DNA from: Cricetomys ansorgei
Lineage: Eukaryota > Chordata > Mammalia > Rodentia > Nesomyidae
Assembly: GCA_026225945.1 (NCBI GenBank)
Contig: JAMJFZ010003163.1
Span: 21,760,501-21,824,500, forward strand
DNA: 64,000 nt
Direction: 5' to 3'
Shown here: piece after piece, positions 48,705 to 59,700 of the stretch
How the letters are laid out: each line of letters starts with the position of its first letter
Numbering within the stretch: position 1 is the first letter of the stretch
Program-made: the position numbers and the translations under genes
Notes under the pieces: model-generated
Told to the model about the DNA's origin: nothing
The model's database searches: none
The model's input: only the letters and a program-made list of their open reading frames with translations

Positions 48705-49600
48705 CGCGCGCGCGCGTGCGTGTGCGTGTGTGTGAACCCCAGACTAGTGTTGTGTTTGGGATCCATGGAGAAGGTTGTGTGTTTCCCTGTAGCAGTGGGG
48801 AATGCGAAACTGTGAAGACATTTTGGCCCAAGATTCTTCCCACTGGCCCAGGATCCCCTGCTGTGGAAGTAGAGGCTTGGAGCCTAGAAACTAGTTAGTT
48901 AAATGGAACTATTCTTTTTCTGTAAACCTGTCTACAAGCAGTCTAGATCCTGGTGAGCTGAGGTGGTCCTGACAAGACACATCTGTTATGGAGATGAGTA
49001 CTCCACCCAATGAGGAAACCCTTTTTCCAGCAGTCCAGACTCTATCTTAAAATCTGGAAAGTACTTCCTCAGGGTCAGCATACAGAAGCTGTCTTCCAGA
49101 ACTGGCCGAGGTGGTATCTTGTGCTGGTAGCCGAACTTGGCACTGTAAGAGTCACCCAGCTGGTGCTGGTTTTGAAGGCATGAAGGGGTCATTGGAAGGC
49201 AACTGAGGCTTGGCACTGTGAGAAGTCAGGAGAGGCCATTGGTAAAAGTGCAGCCTCAGAACCAGTTGAAGGCCCAGATTGAAGGAATCATGCAGAGAAG
49301 TTGAGGCTTGGCACCATGTAGAGAGCCCAGGAGAGGCTATTGGTGAAAGTGTAGCCAAGGACCCCAGCAGTTTTGGAGATGCCAGTACCATGGGATGACC
49401 ACCAAGAACAGCAGAGCAGTGGAGTGGAGCCAGCCGTAGCCTCAAGGACAAGCTGTGTGTGCTGCAGAGCCAGAGAAGTGATCCAAGCCCTTTGGAGGAG
49501 CCCAGAAGATCATGAGTGAATTCCAGATAACTGGACATTAATAATGTTTTTCTGCTGTCCAAAGACATTGTGAAAAGTTTGAAAGATGTTTGGTTTCATA
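48449..49600 (+). mobile_element. ERV-like internal sequence, non-coding
   Basis: Sequence after the primer-binding site carries no gag/pol frame. A TG/CG tract interrupts it. From about 49200 two roughly 97-bp direct repeats share gaggcttggcac and gagaggc-attggt-aaagtg (49207 and 49304). The element ends in AT-rich DNA around 49600. The boundary is uncertain and no second LTR was found. Confidence 0.45.
48672..48735. repeat. (TG)n(CG)n alternating tract
   Basis: TG units, then about ten CG units, then GTGCGTG, all alternating purine-pyrimidine. CG runs this long are rare in mammalian DNA. Confidence 0.97.
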
Positions 49601-49969
49601 GTAACACTACTACTATAAATATATTAAAGAGAAAATTATAAGAAACGCAAAGGATTTTTTTTTTTAAAAAGAACAAACAAGATGAAGTATTAGACTGACT
49701 TCTTTTAGGGTTTCTGAATATTGGAGGTAATTTCAGTTATGTGCACAGACGTTGGGGGAAGGTTTGGTTGAATCAGATTCCTCCCTTTCCTGTGTTTGTG
49801 CTGGTGGTGAGCCTGCATTAGACAAGCTTCTGCCATCTGTCAGAGATTTTTCACTTTAGTAGCTTCTCTTCTTTACATAACACAGGTCCCTGCTGGCTAC
49901 ACTGAGCTTTACAGTTGGTGGGCTGGGCAGGTTCTTCTGCCTTTATTTTAACATACATATATATCACAT

Positions 49970-49970
<1 letters not shown>

Positions 49971-50055
<85 letters not shown>
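49971..50055. repeat. (CA)n microsatellite, 85 bp
   Basis: One TA interruption near 50004. In the RPGRIP1L pre-mRNA this is a UG repeat starting about 380 nt after the donor of the first C2 exon. Confidence 0.98.
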
Positions 50056-50057
<2 letters not shown>

Positions 50058-50427
50058 CCCCTCTAGGCATAGGCTTTGTCTGCCTTATTTACCACTAACT
50101 ACTATTCCTAGAACTTAGTCACAGTGTTAACATGTCTTCAGAAGCATTTGAAGAATGTAATACAGTAACAGATACAAGAGTATCAATATCAAAATAAGCA
50201 TTTGACTTTGTAAGTTGAATGGCTATTTATAATGGTCATAAGTATTAATAGCAATTTTTCTTCCATCATTCATCACATTGAAGATAGTTCAATCACTTGT
50301 GAGCAAAGATCACTGATCACTGTCCCTACCCCAAATGCCCTTATTGTGTAAGCTAAGATACAAATGTAGAATGCCAGTGAACACATCAGCCAACCTAGTG
50401 ATTCGAACATCCAACGATCATAAACTA

Positions 50428-50904
<477 letters not shown>

Positions 50905-51893
50905 TTAAAGATGTTAAAATGCTGACATATGCAGATGAAAAGTAACTTCTGAAGTGGCTGGATGTCTGGGTGCTTTCAGTGAATATTCTCAATCTTAAAG
51001 TCTATAATTGTACTCTTATTTTCTGAAAATAATGCTCATTAACAACAACAAAACCCTCCAGACTTGCTTTGACACTAGTTAATTATTAACAAAATTACAA
51101 CCTCAAAATATATGCAACTGTAATTCATCAATTTACAGTTAAGAGAATGCATATGAAAAGCATTGCACCTGCAGCTGTAAGACAGCCTCGCCAGGAACAG
51201 GAGTAAGAAAGGCACGTCACTGCTGAGGTCACTGTTCAGATGCCACACGCTCCTCTAGCGTTGCTCTGTTAGCCTTTCTCCTACAAAGTTGATCTCTCTT
51301 TTTTCTTGGATACCATTTCTTTAGCTTAATAGGATATGTCTGCTTCTAGTTTGGGGAAGATGATGGGTATGTCCACCATCTTGATTACAGTGACAGTTTC
51401 CTACACATAGGCCCAAATTAAACAAACTTACACTTTACGCGTGCAGGTAGGGGCACACAGTTATACTCTATAAGGCTGTTTTTTTTGTTTTTGCTTTTGT
51501 TTTGTTTTATTTTGAAGGTTACACATCTTTCTATATGCACAGAGTCTCCTGGGCTTACACCTAAGTTTCCAGAAGGAATAAAGCATGTCTCCATCTGCTC
51601 CTCTGAGACATTCCTGTTAAAGATCTGCTTCGCTTCTCCGCGACACCACCCCTCAGTGTCAGGCCTTCACTTTTTTTCTGTTTAAGGCTGATGAGTACCT
51701 CCTTTTTCAACTATTACCCTGTCTTGACTTCCATGTCATTGTCCCCTCCTCTTACTCTCTTTCCATCTTTCAGGGTTGTTTCTCTGCTAGTTGTGGGTTC
51801 GACACTGAGAAGCACTAGCCTCTTTCACGTCCATTGTCTTCAGTACTCAAGTCACTATCTCATCAGTAGCTTTACACTCTTAGAAGTTACTGA

Positions 51894-52055
51894 GGCCGGG
51901 CAGTGGTGGCGCACACCTTTAATCCCAGCGCTCGGGAGGTGGAGGCAGGTGGATCTCTTGTGAGTTTGAGGCCAGCCTGGTCTACAGAGTGAGTTCTAGG
52001 ACAGCCAGGGCTACAACAGAGAAACCTTGTCAAAAAAAAAAAAAAACCAGAAAAA
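51894..52055 (+). repeat. B1 SINE, well preserved
   Basis: gccgggcagtggtggcgcac, ctttaatcccagcgctcggg, tttgaggccagcctggtc and an A14 tail. Two CpGs remain in the first 45 bases, pointing to recent insertion. Confidence 0.94.
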
Positions 52056-52059
52056 AATT

Positions 52060-52540
52060 ATTGAGGATCCCAAAAGTCTTATGATAACAATTTATACTTA
52101 TTGTTATAGATCACTGAAAAATAAAAAATGTAAATCTCTTTAATTCATGGAGCAACAATAACCTGTTGGATGTTAACATAAATCATAATGTTTTTTTCAA
52201 ACTTGTAATTGCCAAAAAATGTGAGAAGAGTGGCATTATTGTAATCCTTTCAACTTTTTAATGTTTTTCTAAAAGCATCTTTACAAATATTTTTAGGGTC
52301 TGGCTTAATAGAAAACAGCTGGAATATGGATCTGTGGCTGTGTTTAATTTGTTGTGATATCACACGTCATATAGCCTCTGAGAAACTCTATTATAAACTT
52401 GTAAGAGAACAAAAATGAAAAAAGGCAAATACTATCTTATTATTATTATAAAACTAGTTTTATCCTTGCAGACTTCAACAGTTTAGGAGAGCCTGGGGGT
52501 TCACAGATGGTACTTTGAGAACTTCTTGTCTATGAAGAAG
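52060..52540 (+). mobile_element. ancient interspersed repeat shared with other mammals
   Basis: attgaggatcccaaaagtctt, acctgttggatgttaacataaatc, gagaagagtggcattattgt and gtctggcttaatagaaaacagctgg follow the order of an old repeat I recall from the human genome. Class not assigned. Confidence 0.4.
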
Positions 52541-53004
52541 AACTAACTAAATGTCTTTATTTGACCTAACAGAACTTTCCAGAAGTCAAAGAGCACTGTG
52601 TACCTTTTGTTACAAGTAGCACTCAATAAAAGTTTGTTTAATGGAATCTTCTTGGTTAAAAAGGAGGTCACCAAGTAAAGAATTTTCATTCACATCTTTG
52701 CAAGCCTTTACTGGCACACTTTGTCTGTCCCCTAAACACAACAATTCACTCCATAAATGTAATCAAGTCTGTGAGGTGTCATAAGCAAATGAGTAGGCAG
52801 TAAGAACAGATGGGGAAAACTGAAGCACTGCCCTTGAGGAACTCGTACAACACAGAGCAGCAAATTGAAGTCTCTATGTGACTGGAAAGAATGTATGCCA
52901 AGAAAATGCAAAAAGCATTGTCTTTTACAGCATTTGTAATGCTGTAACAGAATATCTGAGTCCAGGTAATTATTTTTTTTTTACACTTTTTAAAACTGGA
53001 TTTT

Positions 53005-53203
53005 ATTTTTTTTTAAATTTATTTACTTTATGTGATGCGTGTTTTGCCCACATGTGCATGCAGTGCCTGGAGAATCCAGAAGAGAGTGGCACATTCCCTG
53101 GAACTGGAGTTACAGACAGCTGCCATGTGGTGCTGGGAATCAAACCAGGATCCTCTGGAATAGCAGCCAGTGTTCTTAACCACTGAGCCATTTCTCCAGC
53201 CCA
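53005..53203 (-). repeat. B2-type SINE
   Basis: Poly(T)-rich start, gtgcatgcagtgcctgg, gctgccatgtggtgctggg and cactgagccatttctccagcccag (reversed head). Confidence 0.9.
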
Positions 53204-53249
53204 GTCCATGTAATTTATAAAGAAACAAAGATTACTTGTTTTATTTCAT

Positions 53250-53325
53250 TTTTGGTGTCGAGATTGAACCCAGAGTTCTGTTCAAGCTAAGCATGCAATC
53301 TATCACGGAGCTACAGTCTCACTTA
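53250..53325 (-). repeat. ID-like SINE
   Basis: gagattgaacccagagttctg and gctaagcatgcaatctatcacggagctac, a reversed ID-type head. Confidence 0.55.
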
Positions 53326-53690
53326 AGAGACTTATTTCTTATAGTTAGTGGTAAAGGCTGGGAAATTCAAGTTGAAGAGTCTTTATCTGGCAAGGGCTTT
53401 CTCATTATGCTATCCCAAGGCAGAAGGGACCACGTTCACTTACAGTAAACCTACTCTTGTAATAATGAACCCCACTTCCATGGTAGTGGCATTGATCAAT
53501 TCTTCAGAGTGGAATCAATGACTTAAGTGCTTCTTAAACATTCTGGCTCTCAACATGGTCGCATTTAGAGTTATTTTTCTAATGCAGAAACTCTAGGGAA
53601 GATGCTCATACCATACATAGCAAGTATCAATGAAATAATGACAATATAATGTCCATTCTGTCCCCATGGTAGACAGACTTTATAGGGCCA

Positions 53691-53747
<57 letters not shown>

Positions 53748-53760
53748 CACACACACACCA
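53691..53760. repeat. (CT)n(CA)n compound microsatellite
   Basis: Perfect CT run followed by CA with one AAA interruption. Confidence 0.97.
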
Positions 53761-53937
53761 CCCTAAGAGCAAGGAAAAAGCATTCTAGATGTCCTAGATG
53801 TGAGGTAAGGCAAGCAACAGAAAGAAGCCTACAGTTGTTCTGGCTTCTAGCTGGGAGAAATGCATAAAGTTAACACAATCACTTGAAATGCAAAGTACAC
53901 AAACAGTATGGTACCTTTTGTATTTAGACATATTCTT

Positions 53938-54097
53938 TTTTGTTGTTGTTGTTTTTGTTTTTTGAGACAGCGTTTCTCTTTTGTAACTCCGGCTGACCTG
54001 GAACACACTCTGTAGGCCAGGCTGGCCTCAAACTCACAGAGATTCGCTTGCCTCTCTGTCCCAAGTGCTGGAATTAAAGGCATGTGCCACCACTGCC
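53938..54097 (-). repeat. B1 SINE
   Basis: ttttgagacagcgtttctc, gtaggccaggctggcctc and aagtgctggaattaaaggc, preceded by a (GTT)n-type tail. Confidence 0.92.
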
Positions 54098-54104
54098 CAG
54101 TTGA

Positions 54105-54247
54105 TATATCCTTAAGATAGGATCTCTCTAGATAGCCCAGGCTGCCCACAAACTCATCATGGTGCCCAAGCTGGCTTCAAACCTGCATTCCTCCTGCCTT
54201 AGCCTCTGGAAAGCTGGGATTACACATGTGTACTGCCACACTCAGCT
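54105..54247 (-). repeat. old B1/Alu-monomer-like SINE
   Basis: gatagcccaggctgcccac, agcctctggaaagctgggattac. It directly follows the reversed B1, so two 7SL-type elements lie in tandem. Confidence 0.65.
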
Positions 54248-54778
54248 CTCTTAGATGATTTCTGTATTTGCTATAGCTTGACACTCTCTGTGAGGGCATT
54301 TAAGGTAAAGGGATGTGGCTGAATCAATCAGAGCCAGCTTCCTGGCATGCTAAGCATCAAGTTAGGTTTTGAAACACAGAAGAGTATTATCAAAGAGTAT
54401 TGTCAAAGAAGAAAGGAAGAGGAAACATCAAGAACAAAAGCTGGTGTTAGGAATGCGAAAAATGAATCTGACGGACAGCAAGCACATAGAGTTGGCTGAG
54501 GTGCACATGTTGCTTAGAAACAAAAACCATAAAGGTGGCGTGAGACCTGAGTCTGAGACACTTTACACAGCGTTTGAAATCTTGCCCACAATACTGAATT
54601 TGAAAACAGTAAATTCTTGAAAAATCCTACTAAAAATTCTTGAGTAGAGAGCATCAGATGAAATAGTCTTTCTGGTAACTTATTCCAGCTTCAAATTGGG
54701 AAAAAACAGAGCAGGAAGACACTGTGAGCGAGAGTTTGGATGGTATTTTCAACTGCCATAAAACTGTGCACACTGTAC

Positions 54779-54896
54779 CTTCAAGCTTTTGGATGCGTGC
54801 GGCCCTGATATCAAGAAGATGAACATATTGTTCCACTTTGAGTTCATAATCTTGCTGCAAATTTTCCATCTTCTGAGTCACCGCCTCAACTTCCAT
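54779..54896 (-). CDS. Rpgrip1l: RPGRIP1L coding exon (end of coiled coil)
   Basis: The exon is 118 nt and encodes residues 160-198. It starts M-E-V-E-A-V-T-Q-K and ends A-A-R-I-Q-K-L-E. The initial ATG is internal to the protein and is not a start codon, because it is directly preceded by the acceptor TTATTTTTAG and the upstream frame is open. The donor is AAG|GTACAG. This is the last coiled-coil segment before the first C2 domain. Confidence 0.95.
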
Positions 54897-55712
54897 CTAA
54901 AAATAAGAGGCAGAAAGTCTCACTACTTACGATTATCCTATTTGCATCTGTCAAAGCGACTTCGAGCCAAGCATTTTAAGATGGAGCTTTAAAGCTACTA
55001 CGCAAGAACTTGGATACTTTCTAGATGGAGTTTAAGGCTACCATGCTATGAATCAAGCATTCACAGTTGAAAATTTCACAACCATGATTTTAGCATCTTT
55101 TAGATGGCTAGCAGGATCTCTACACCATGGAGTCCTCCTGTCACAGCGGACAGTGCAGTGGCTTCCTTTACTGTCCACAGTCTCCCTGCTACTGAAAGGC
55201 GACACGGAGCTACGGCAGGGCTCTAGGATGCGGACTGACTGACTGCAGACTAGACAGCGCCAAGGCGTTCTCAGCCTCCATAACGCAGTGACCCTGTAAT
55301 AAGTTCTTCATGCTGTGGCGACCCCCAACCATGGAATTATTTTCACTGCTACTTCATAAATGTAATTTTGCTACTGTTATGAATCGTAATGTAAATATTT
55401 GATATGCAGATGGTCTTAGGTGACCCCTGTGAAAAAGTAGTTGGACCTCCAGAGGGGCTGCGAACCGCTGCACTAATGGAAGTGAGATTAGTTCCATAGG
55501 CACTTCTCTAAGCCAAGGCTTCGATTATCATTTGTTTTAAAACTATTTATCCTCTAGCTACAGGGCTAATTCCAGGAATGTATTAACACTTAACAATAGG
55601 CAACAATAGATAATAGATGATAAAAGATAACAATACAGGAAGCCTCTCTGAAAAGGCAATCATCAGGAGAGCATCACAGAACAACATACCTTCCCAACGT
55701 GTCTGACAGTAC
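54897..55712 (-). other. intron (0.8 kb)
   Basis: It contains one URR1-like element (55261-55470). The rest appears unique. Confidence 0.8.
55261..55470 (+). mobile_element. URR1-like non-autonomous hAT element
   Basis: ttctcagcct and gcgaaccgctg are the degraded ends. Internal gtggcgacccccaaccatgg, cactgctacttcataaatg and gctactgttatgaatcgtaatg are diagnostic of the rodent family. Second copy in the window (see 30632-30837). Confidence 0.85.
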
Positions 55713-55892
55713 CTGATAGTCTTTATTAATTTTATGTTGCATTATTAGCATATTTCTTGTCTTTTCAAGTTCTTGAACTGTTTCTGCATGAGTTGCTTGA
55801 AGCTCTTTCATGGAATGTTCTAGATCTTTATTACTTTTGCTGTCTACTTTTTCTAAAAATGAAAGGTCTCCATTTTTTTGTTCTTTCTGAGC
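55713..55892 (-). CDS. Rpgrip1l: RPGRIP1L coding exon (coiled coil)
   Basis: The exon is 180 nt, phase 0 on both sides, and encodes residues 100-159. It starts A-Q-K-E-Q-K-N-G-D and ends H-K-I-N-K-D-Y-Q. The acceptor is TTTTACCTTAG and the donor is CAG|GTACTG. The composition is typical coiled coil, with long runs free of Pro and Gly (for example [12 protein letters not shown]). Skipping would remove exactly 60 residues in frame. Confidence 0.94.
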
Positions 55893-56486
55893 CTAAGGTA
55901 AAACCATAATTTTTAATTGAAACAAGAAGTTACAGAATGTGACCATGTGAACTAATGTTATACATCAAGAAACACTCAACTGGATTCATGCACTTTCATC
56001 TTTCCTCTAGGAACGATGTAGTGCTAATATACGTTTGCACAGACATTTGGAATAATTACAGAAAATAAAAATAGTTTATCAGCTTCATAACAAAAATGAA
56101 ACCACAGACATTTACACTTTTCATCTAATCAAAATGTACATTATGATATAAACAGAAAACGTATACTTTCTTGTGGATAGCAGTATCTCAGAGCTCGGTG
56201 ATACCCTCACATTATATTTATGGTTCAACACCTGACTTCAGAAAGCAAGCTTGGTTTTATAGTGAGTCAGGTAAAAAGTGTTGGTTGCAGTCAAAGGGAT
56301 TTAAATAAGAGTGTTGAGGTCATTTTAATGTGACTTTGATGTCACTATGAAATACACATTTGCCATAACTAAATGTCATCTAACCATTTCCTGAGTCTTA
56401 CTACAGCATTGATTTCTCTCCCTCTCTCCTCTCTCCCTCTGCCCCTCACCCCCATCTCTCTCCCTCTGTCTCTGCCTCTGTCTCTG

Positions 56487-56556
<70 letters not shown>

Positions 56557-56677
56557 CACAGTGAGTTTTGGAAAATGCACAAATCATTTACTCTCTAAAT
56601 ACAAGGTTTATAGATGAAGGTCATCACTACGTTGAAACATCAAGTCATGGAACTGATGGCTGATTTTAAAATGCTAC
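55893..56677 (-). other. intron (0.8 kb) with long pyrimidine tract
   Basis: Unique DNA apart from the CT/CA tract at 56412-56556, which on the sense strand is a GA/TG-rich tract. No SINE. Confidence 0.8.
56412..56556. repeat. polypyrimidine CT/CTGTCT tract plus (CA)n
   Basis: Over 100 bp of almost pure pyrimidine on the plus strand (CTCC, CTGTCT and CT runs), then (CA)n from 56522. Mirror-symmetric parts could form triplex DNA. Confidence 0.95.
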
Positions 56678-56728
56678 CTTTATAAGCAGGAGAGCTTCAC
56701 TCAGTTCGTCAGCATTAATATCACTCTC
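56678..56728 (-). CDS. Rpgrip1l: RPGRIP1L small coding exon, 17 codons
   Basis: This 51-nt exon is phase 0 on both sides, with acceptor CTCTATTACAG and donor AAG|GTAGCA. It encodes residues 83-99 (E-S-D-I-N-A-D-E-L-S-E-A-L-L-L-I-K), a stretch strongly conserved in RPGRIP1L. Its length is a multiple of three, so skipping would keep the frame. It lies in the coiled-coil region. The exon is too short to be found as an isolated ORF and was recognised by its neighbours and splice sites. Confidence 0.92.
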
Positions 56729-57003
56729 CTGTAATAGAGAAAGTCACGTGAGGGATTAGTTCACAGCACGGATTCCCACTACGCTATCTAGTAGAACACA
56801 AGGTGCCTGAGGCTATGAATTTAAGAAACCAAGTACTCAGGACACTCTACTTGGAATAGCTTCATAAAACATAAGCAACCAGTACTTTAGCTAATAAATC
56901 AAGTGACACATCTGTATTTCTTGCTTTGCTGCATACTGTTTTTTTTTTTTTTTCCCTATGCTTAAGACATGCACACAAGTTCTGAAGAAGGAAGATGGTT
57001 CAC

Positions 57004-57110
57004 CTGGTTGAAAAACTTCATCCGGCTTTTAAGCTCGTCCAGCTGCTGCTTTTGCTGCAGACACTGCAGCTGTAGTTCTCTACTGTCTTGAATGAGTTTC
57101 TCATTTTGGT
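57004..57110 (-). CDS. Rpgrip1l: RPGRIP1L coding exon (coiled coil, Gln-rich)
   Basis: The exon is 107 nt and covers residues 47-82. The core is very rich in Gln and Leu ([11 protein letters not shown]) and ends M-K-F-F-N-Q before the donor CAG|GTGAAC. The acceptor is TATTTTTAAG. It belongs to the long N-terminal coiled coil that mediates self-association and scaffold contacts in the family. It is 275 nt from the next exon. Confidence 0.94.
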
Positions 57111-57865
57111 CTTAAAAATAAAGTCAGTACAATTAGAAAGCTAAGTGAGAATTACGTCAAAGAGCACATTAAAAACATTTCAATCTAGTTACACACCATA
57201 CTGGATGTAGCATCATTCAGGTGGGAAAGGATACAGAGCCAGCACCTTAAACAAAGGCAGCAGGGTCTGAGGGACCAATGAACGCCGTCATGTGTCCACC
57301 ACATGATTCACTTGCTTATCAAAAACTTAAGATTGAGTTCACAGCAATAATACAAGGAAATCGTGGTCTCAGGGACTTCAAAGGAACATTCTACTTAAAA
57401 TGCCAAAGGATATATGTTTCTAAATACATGATTTTACTTACTTATTAAGGGTCCTGCAAGACATGCAAAAAAAAATGTGTCTTTTAGTGTTCTGATTGAC
57501 TTCTTAGAATTGTCTTTTCCTCATTTAGCATAAAGTCTTTGTGTTAAAACAAGATTTATTTTATAAACTCCAAATCTATAACTTAATCAACCATACCCCT
57601 AACAAATCTGTTACTGCAGGGGATAGATTCTGAGGCAGAATCAATGATAACTCATATGTATTCTCTGCTCATAGGGTTCCTGCTTAGCAGGACATGGGCT
57701 TTCAGCCACCATTAAGGAAAGGATAATGGTGCCCAGGCACCCAGTTGTCATGACCCACAAGCATGACTGTTAGGGAGAAATCAAGAAAGCAGCGAATTCA
57801 CAAACTGATTTCTTGCTCTCTGTATTAATTATGTTTAACTTAAGGGGGTGGAGGTGGGGGGGAGA

Positions 57866-58071
57866 TGGGCCAGAAAGACGGCTCAGCAGCTGTGAGCTGT
57901 GGCTACTTGTCCAGAGGATCTGGGTTCAATTTCCAGCACCTATATGATGACTTCTAACCACCTGTAACTCCAGTTCGAGGGAATCTGATGCCCTCTCCTG
58001 GCCTCTGCAGGCATTGCACATAGAAATTCATGCAGGCAAAATACCCAGACACATTAAAAAAAAAAAAAGCA
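57866..58071 (+). repeat. B2-type SINE
   Basis: gggccagaaagacggctcagcagc, gggttcaatttccagc, ctgatgccctctcctggcc and an A13 tail. Confidence 0.9.
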
Positions 58072-58511
58072 GTTAATGGGTAGCTGGCAGATGCGTCGCA
58101 GTCCTTAGTGCTGTGTTATCAGGTGCGCTCCCCACTGTCTTCACTGAGGCAGGCTTTGTTGAATTCTCGTGGACAGTATATTTCTCGACCATGATGTCCA
58201 AAGTGTCACTCTCAATTTCTTTTTGATCTCAACAATTTTTGTTTATTATAAGTCCTCAATTCAAGTTGTACATTTTTGTTTCCTTTTCTTAATAAAATAA
58301 AGCAAGTAACACATTTGCCAAGAATTCTTTTCCACGAACCCATTTGCACTCTGACTGGATTTTATACAGAAATGGGTTTCTGCTTTTTTTCAAGGCTTTG
58401 TGCTCCCAAGCTATATATTTCACGCAAGTAAAAATGTTAAATTACACAGTTAAGAAGAAATGGACTAAATTTGGATATTTTAATATCATATAGTTCCCGG
58501 AAATCCTTGGG

Positions 58512-59197
58512 TGTAAAAAGATACAGAGATACTTTTAGACGTAGAGTCAGGGCAAAAGGCAGTTTATTTCTTGACTAATTCAATCCCTGGTCCTGGAGGG
58601 TTTTAGCCTCCATACAATCTAGAACATTTAGGCTTCCAAGACTTACACTGGCCGAGCCACTCTGACTAGCTCCTTCTGAACTCAGAGTTGTACTGAACTC
58701 AACTGACTCTTCTTGTTGGCTGAGTCAACTCCCTTGCTGTTCTGACTCAAACTCTTCTCCAAGCTCCTGGTTCAAACTGATCTTCTGACTGAACTCTTCT
58801 CACTCTGGCCAACTCCTGCAACTTCTCTGACTGAACTGCTCTACTCGGCTTCAAACTGACTCACTCTCCTGCAGAACTGTTTCTGTGTCTCTGCCTCAGA
58901 CTGCCTCTGTGTCTCTCTGAACTCTCTCTGTGAACTGAGAGACTATTTTAATATCCTGAGAGTTGGCCGTGTTCTCACTGTGACTCAATATCAGATGTTA
59001 CCCTAATTCAATCCCAGAGTTTGGGATTAAAGGCGTCACTACCATTGCCTTCAGAGCATTTCATCTGGGTCCTACAGGCCCATAAATGTGATCCTTTCAT
59101 ACAGGCCCTTGGATTTGATCCCTTCCTAGCTATCACACAGGAATCCTTTCCCAGAGCAGCCATGTTGCTGGATCAAATGATTAAATATTCGTCTACA
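58512..59197 (-). mobile_element. 3' LTR of an endogenous retrovirus-like element
   Basis: On the minus strand it starts TGTAGACGAATA directly after a polypurine tract and ends TTTTTACA, giving 686 bp. It contains AATAAA at 58568-58563, a region of GAACT/CTGACT-type motifs (58650-58945) and a short B1-like piece near 59010. Same orientation as RPGRIP1L. No coding content. Confidence 0.65.
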
Positions 59198-59700
59198 TAT
59201 TCCCCCTTTCTGTTTAAGACACAAACTGTACTGAAAACAGCTCTAACACAGCTTAACCATTACAATAGGAACAATTACCAATCCTTAACAGATACTTTAC
59301 TATTAGATACACAAACACTTCTATTATATGGATAGACAATTAAAGGTTATGGTATTAATTGCTTATACTACATAAACTGAAAGAATTTCCAGGTGTGAAA
59401 AACACCTGGAAAGTTTGAAGATATGGGTCAAACACCTGCCTCTAACCTAAAAATTAACATTAATAATGGTTATGAATTCTTATAAAATAAACTTTTTGGT
59501 TAGGGAATACAATGGTAATGTGGCACGCCTTGTAGTGGTCCAGTTAAACCAACCAGTAGAATGACAATGGCGCAGTATAACAAAGATAACAAAAATGGTA
59601 GCCACGAGAGGGAGGGGAACCTCGGGTGCTGCTGCTGACTGAACTCACTCTGTGGCCTGCAGAAGTGGGGATTCTAAGAGGCGGCTAAGGCACGCGTGGC
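59198..59700 (-). mobile_element. 3' end of ERV internal region with polypurine tract
   Basis: The minus strand reads aaacagaaagggggaa (59215-59200), a canonical polypurine tract just before the LTR. Upstream sequence is AT-rich and non-coding, and the element is cut off near 59700. No env or pol frame is left. Confidence 0.55.

Noticed and set aside
49152..49568. 138-codon Leu/Ser-rich minus ORF
   Set aside because: It is antisense to internally repeated ERV-like DNA, with no domain.
54779..54896. ATG at 54896 as an alternative start
   Set aside because: It lies exactly at a splice acceptor and the upstream exon is in frame, so it is an internal Met.
59021..59335. 104-codon plus ORF
   Set aside because: It overlaps the reversed LTR and its polypurine tract and has no protein family.
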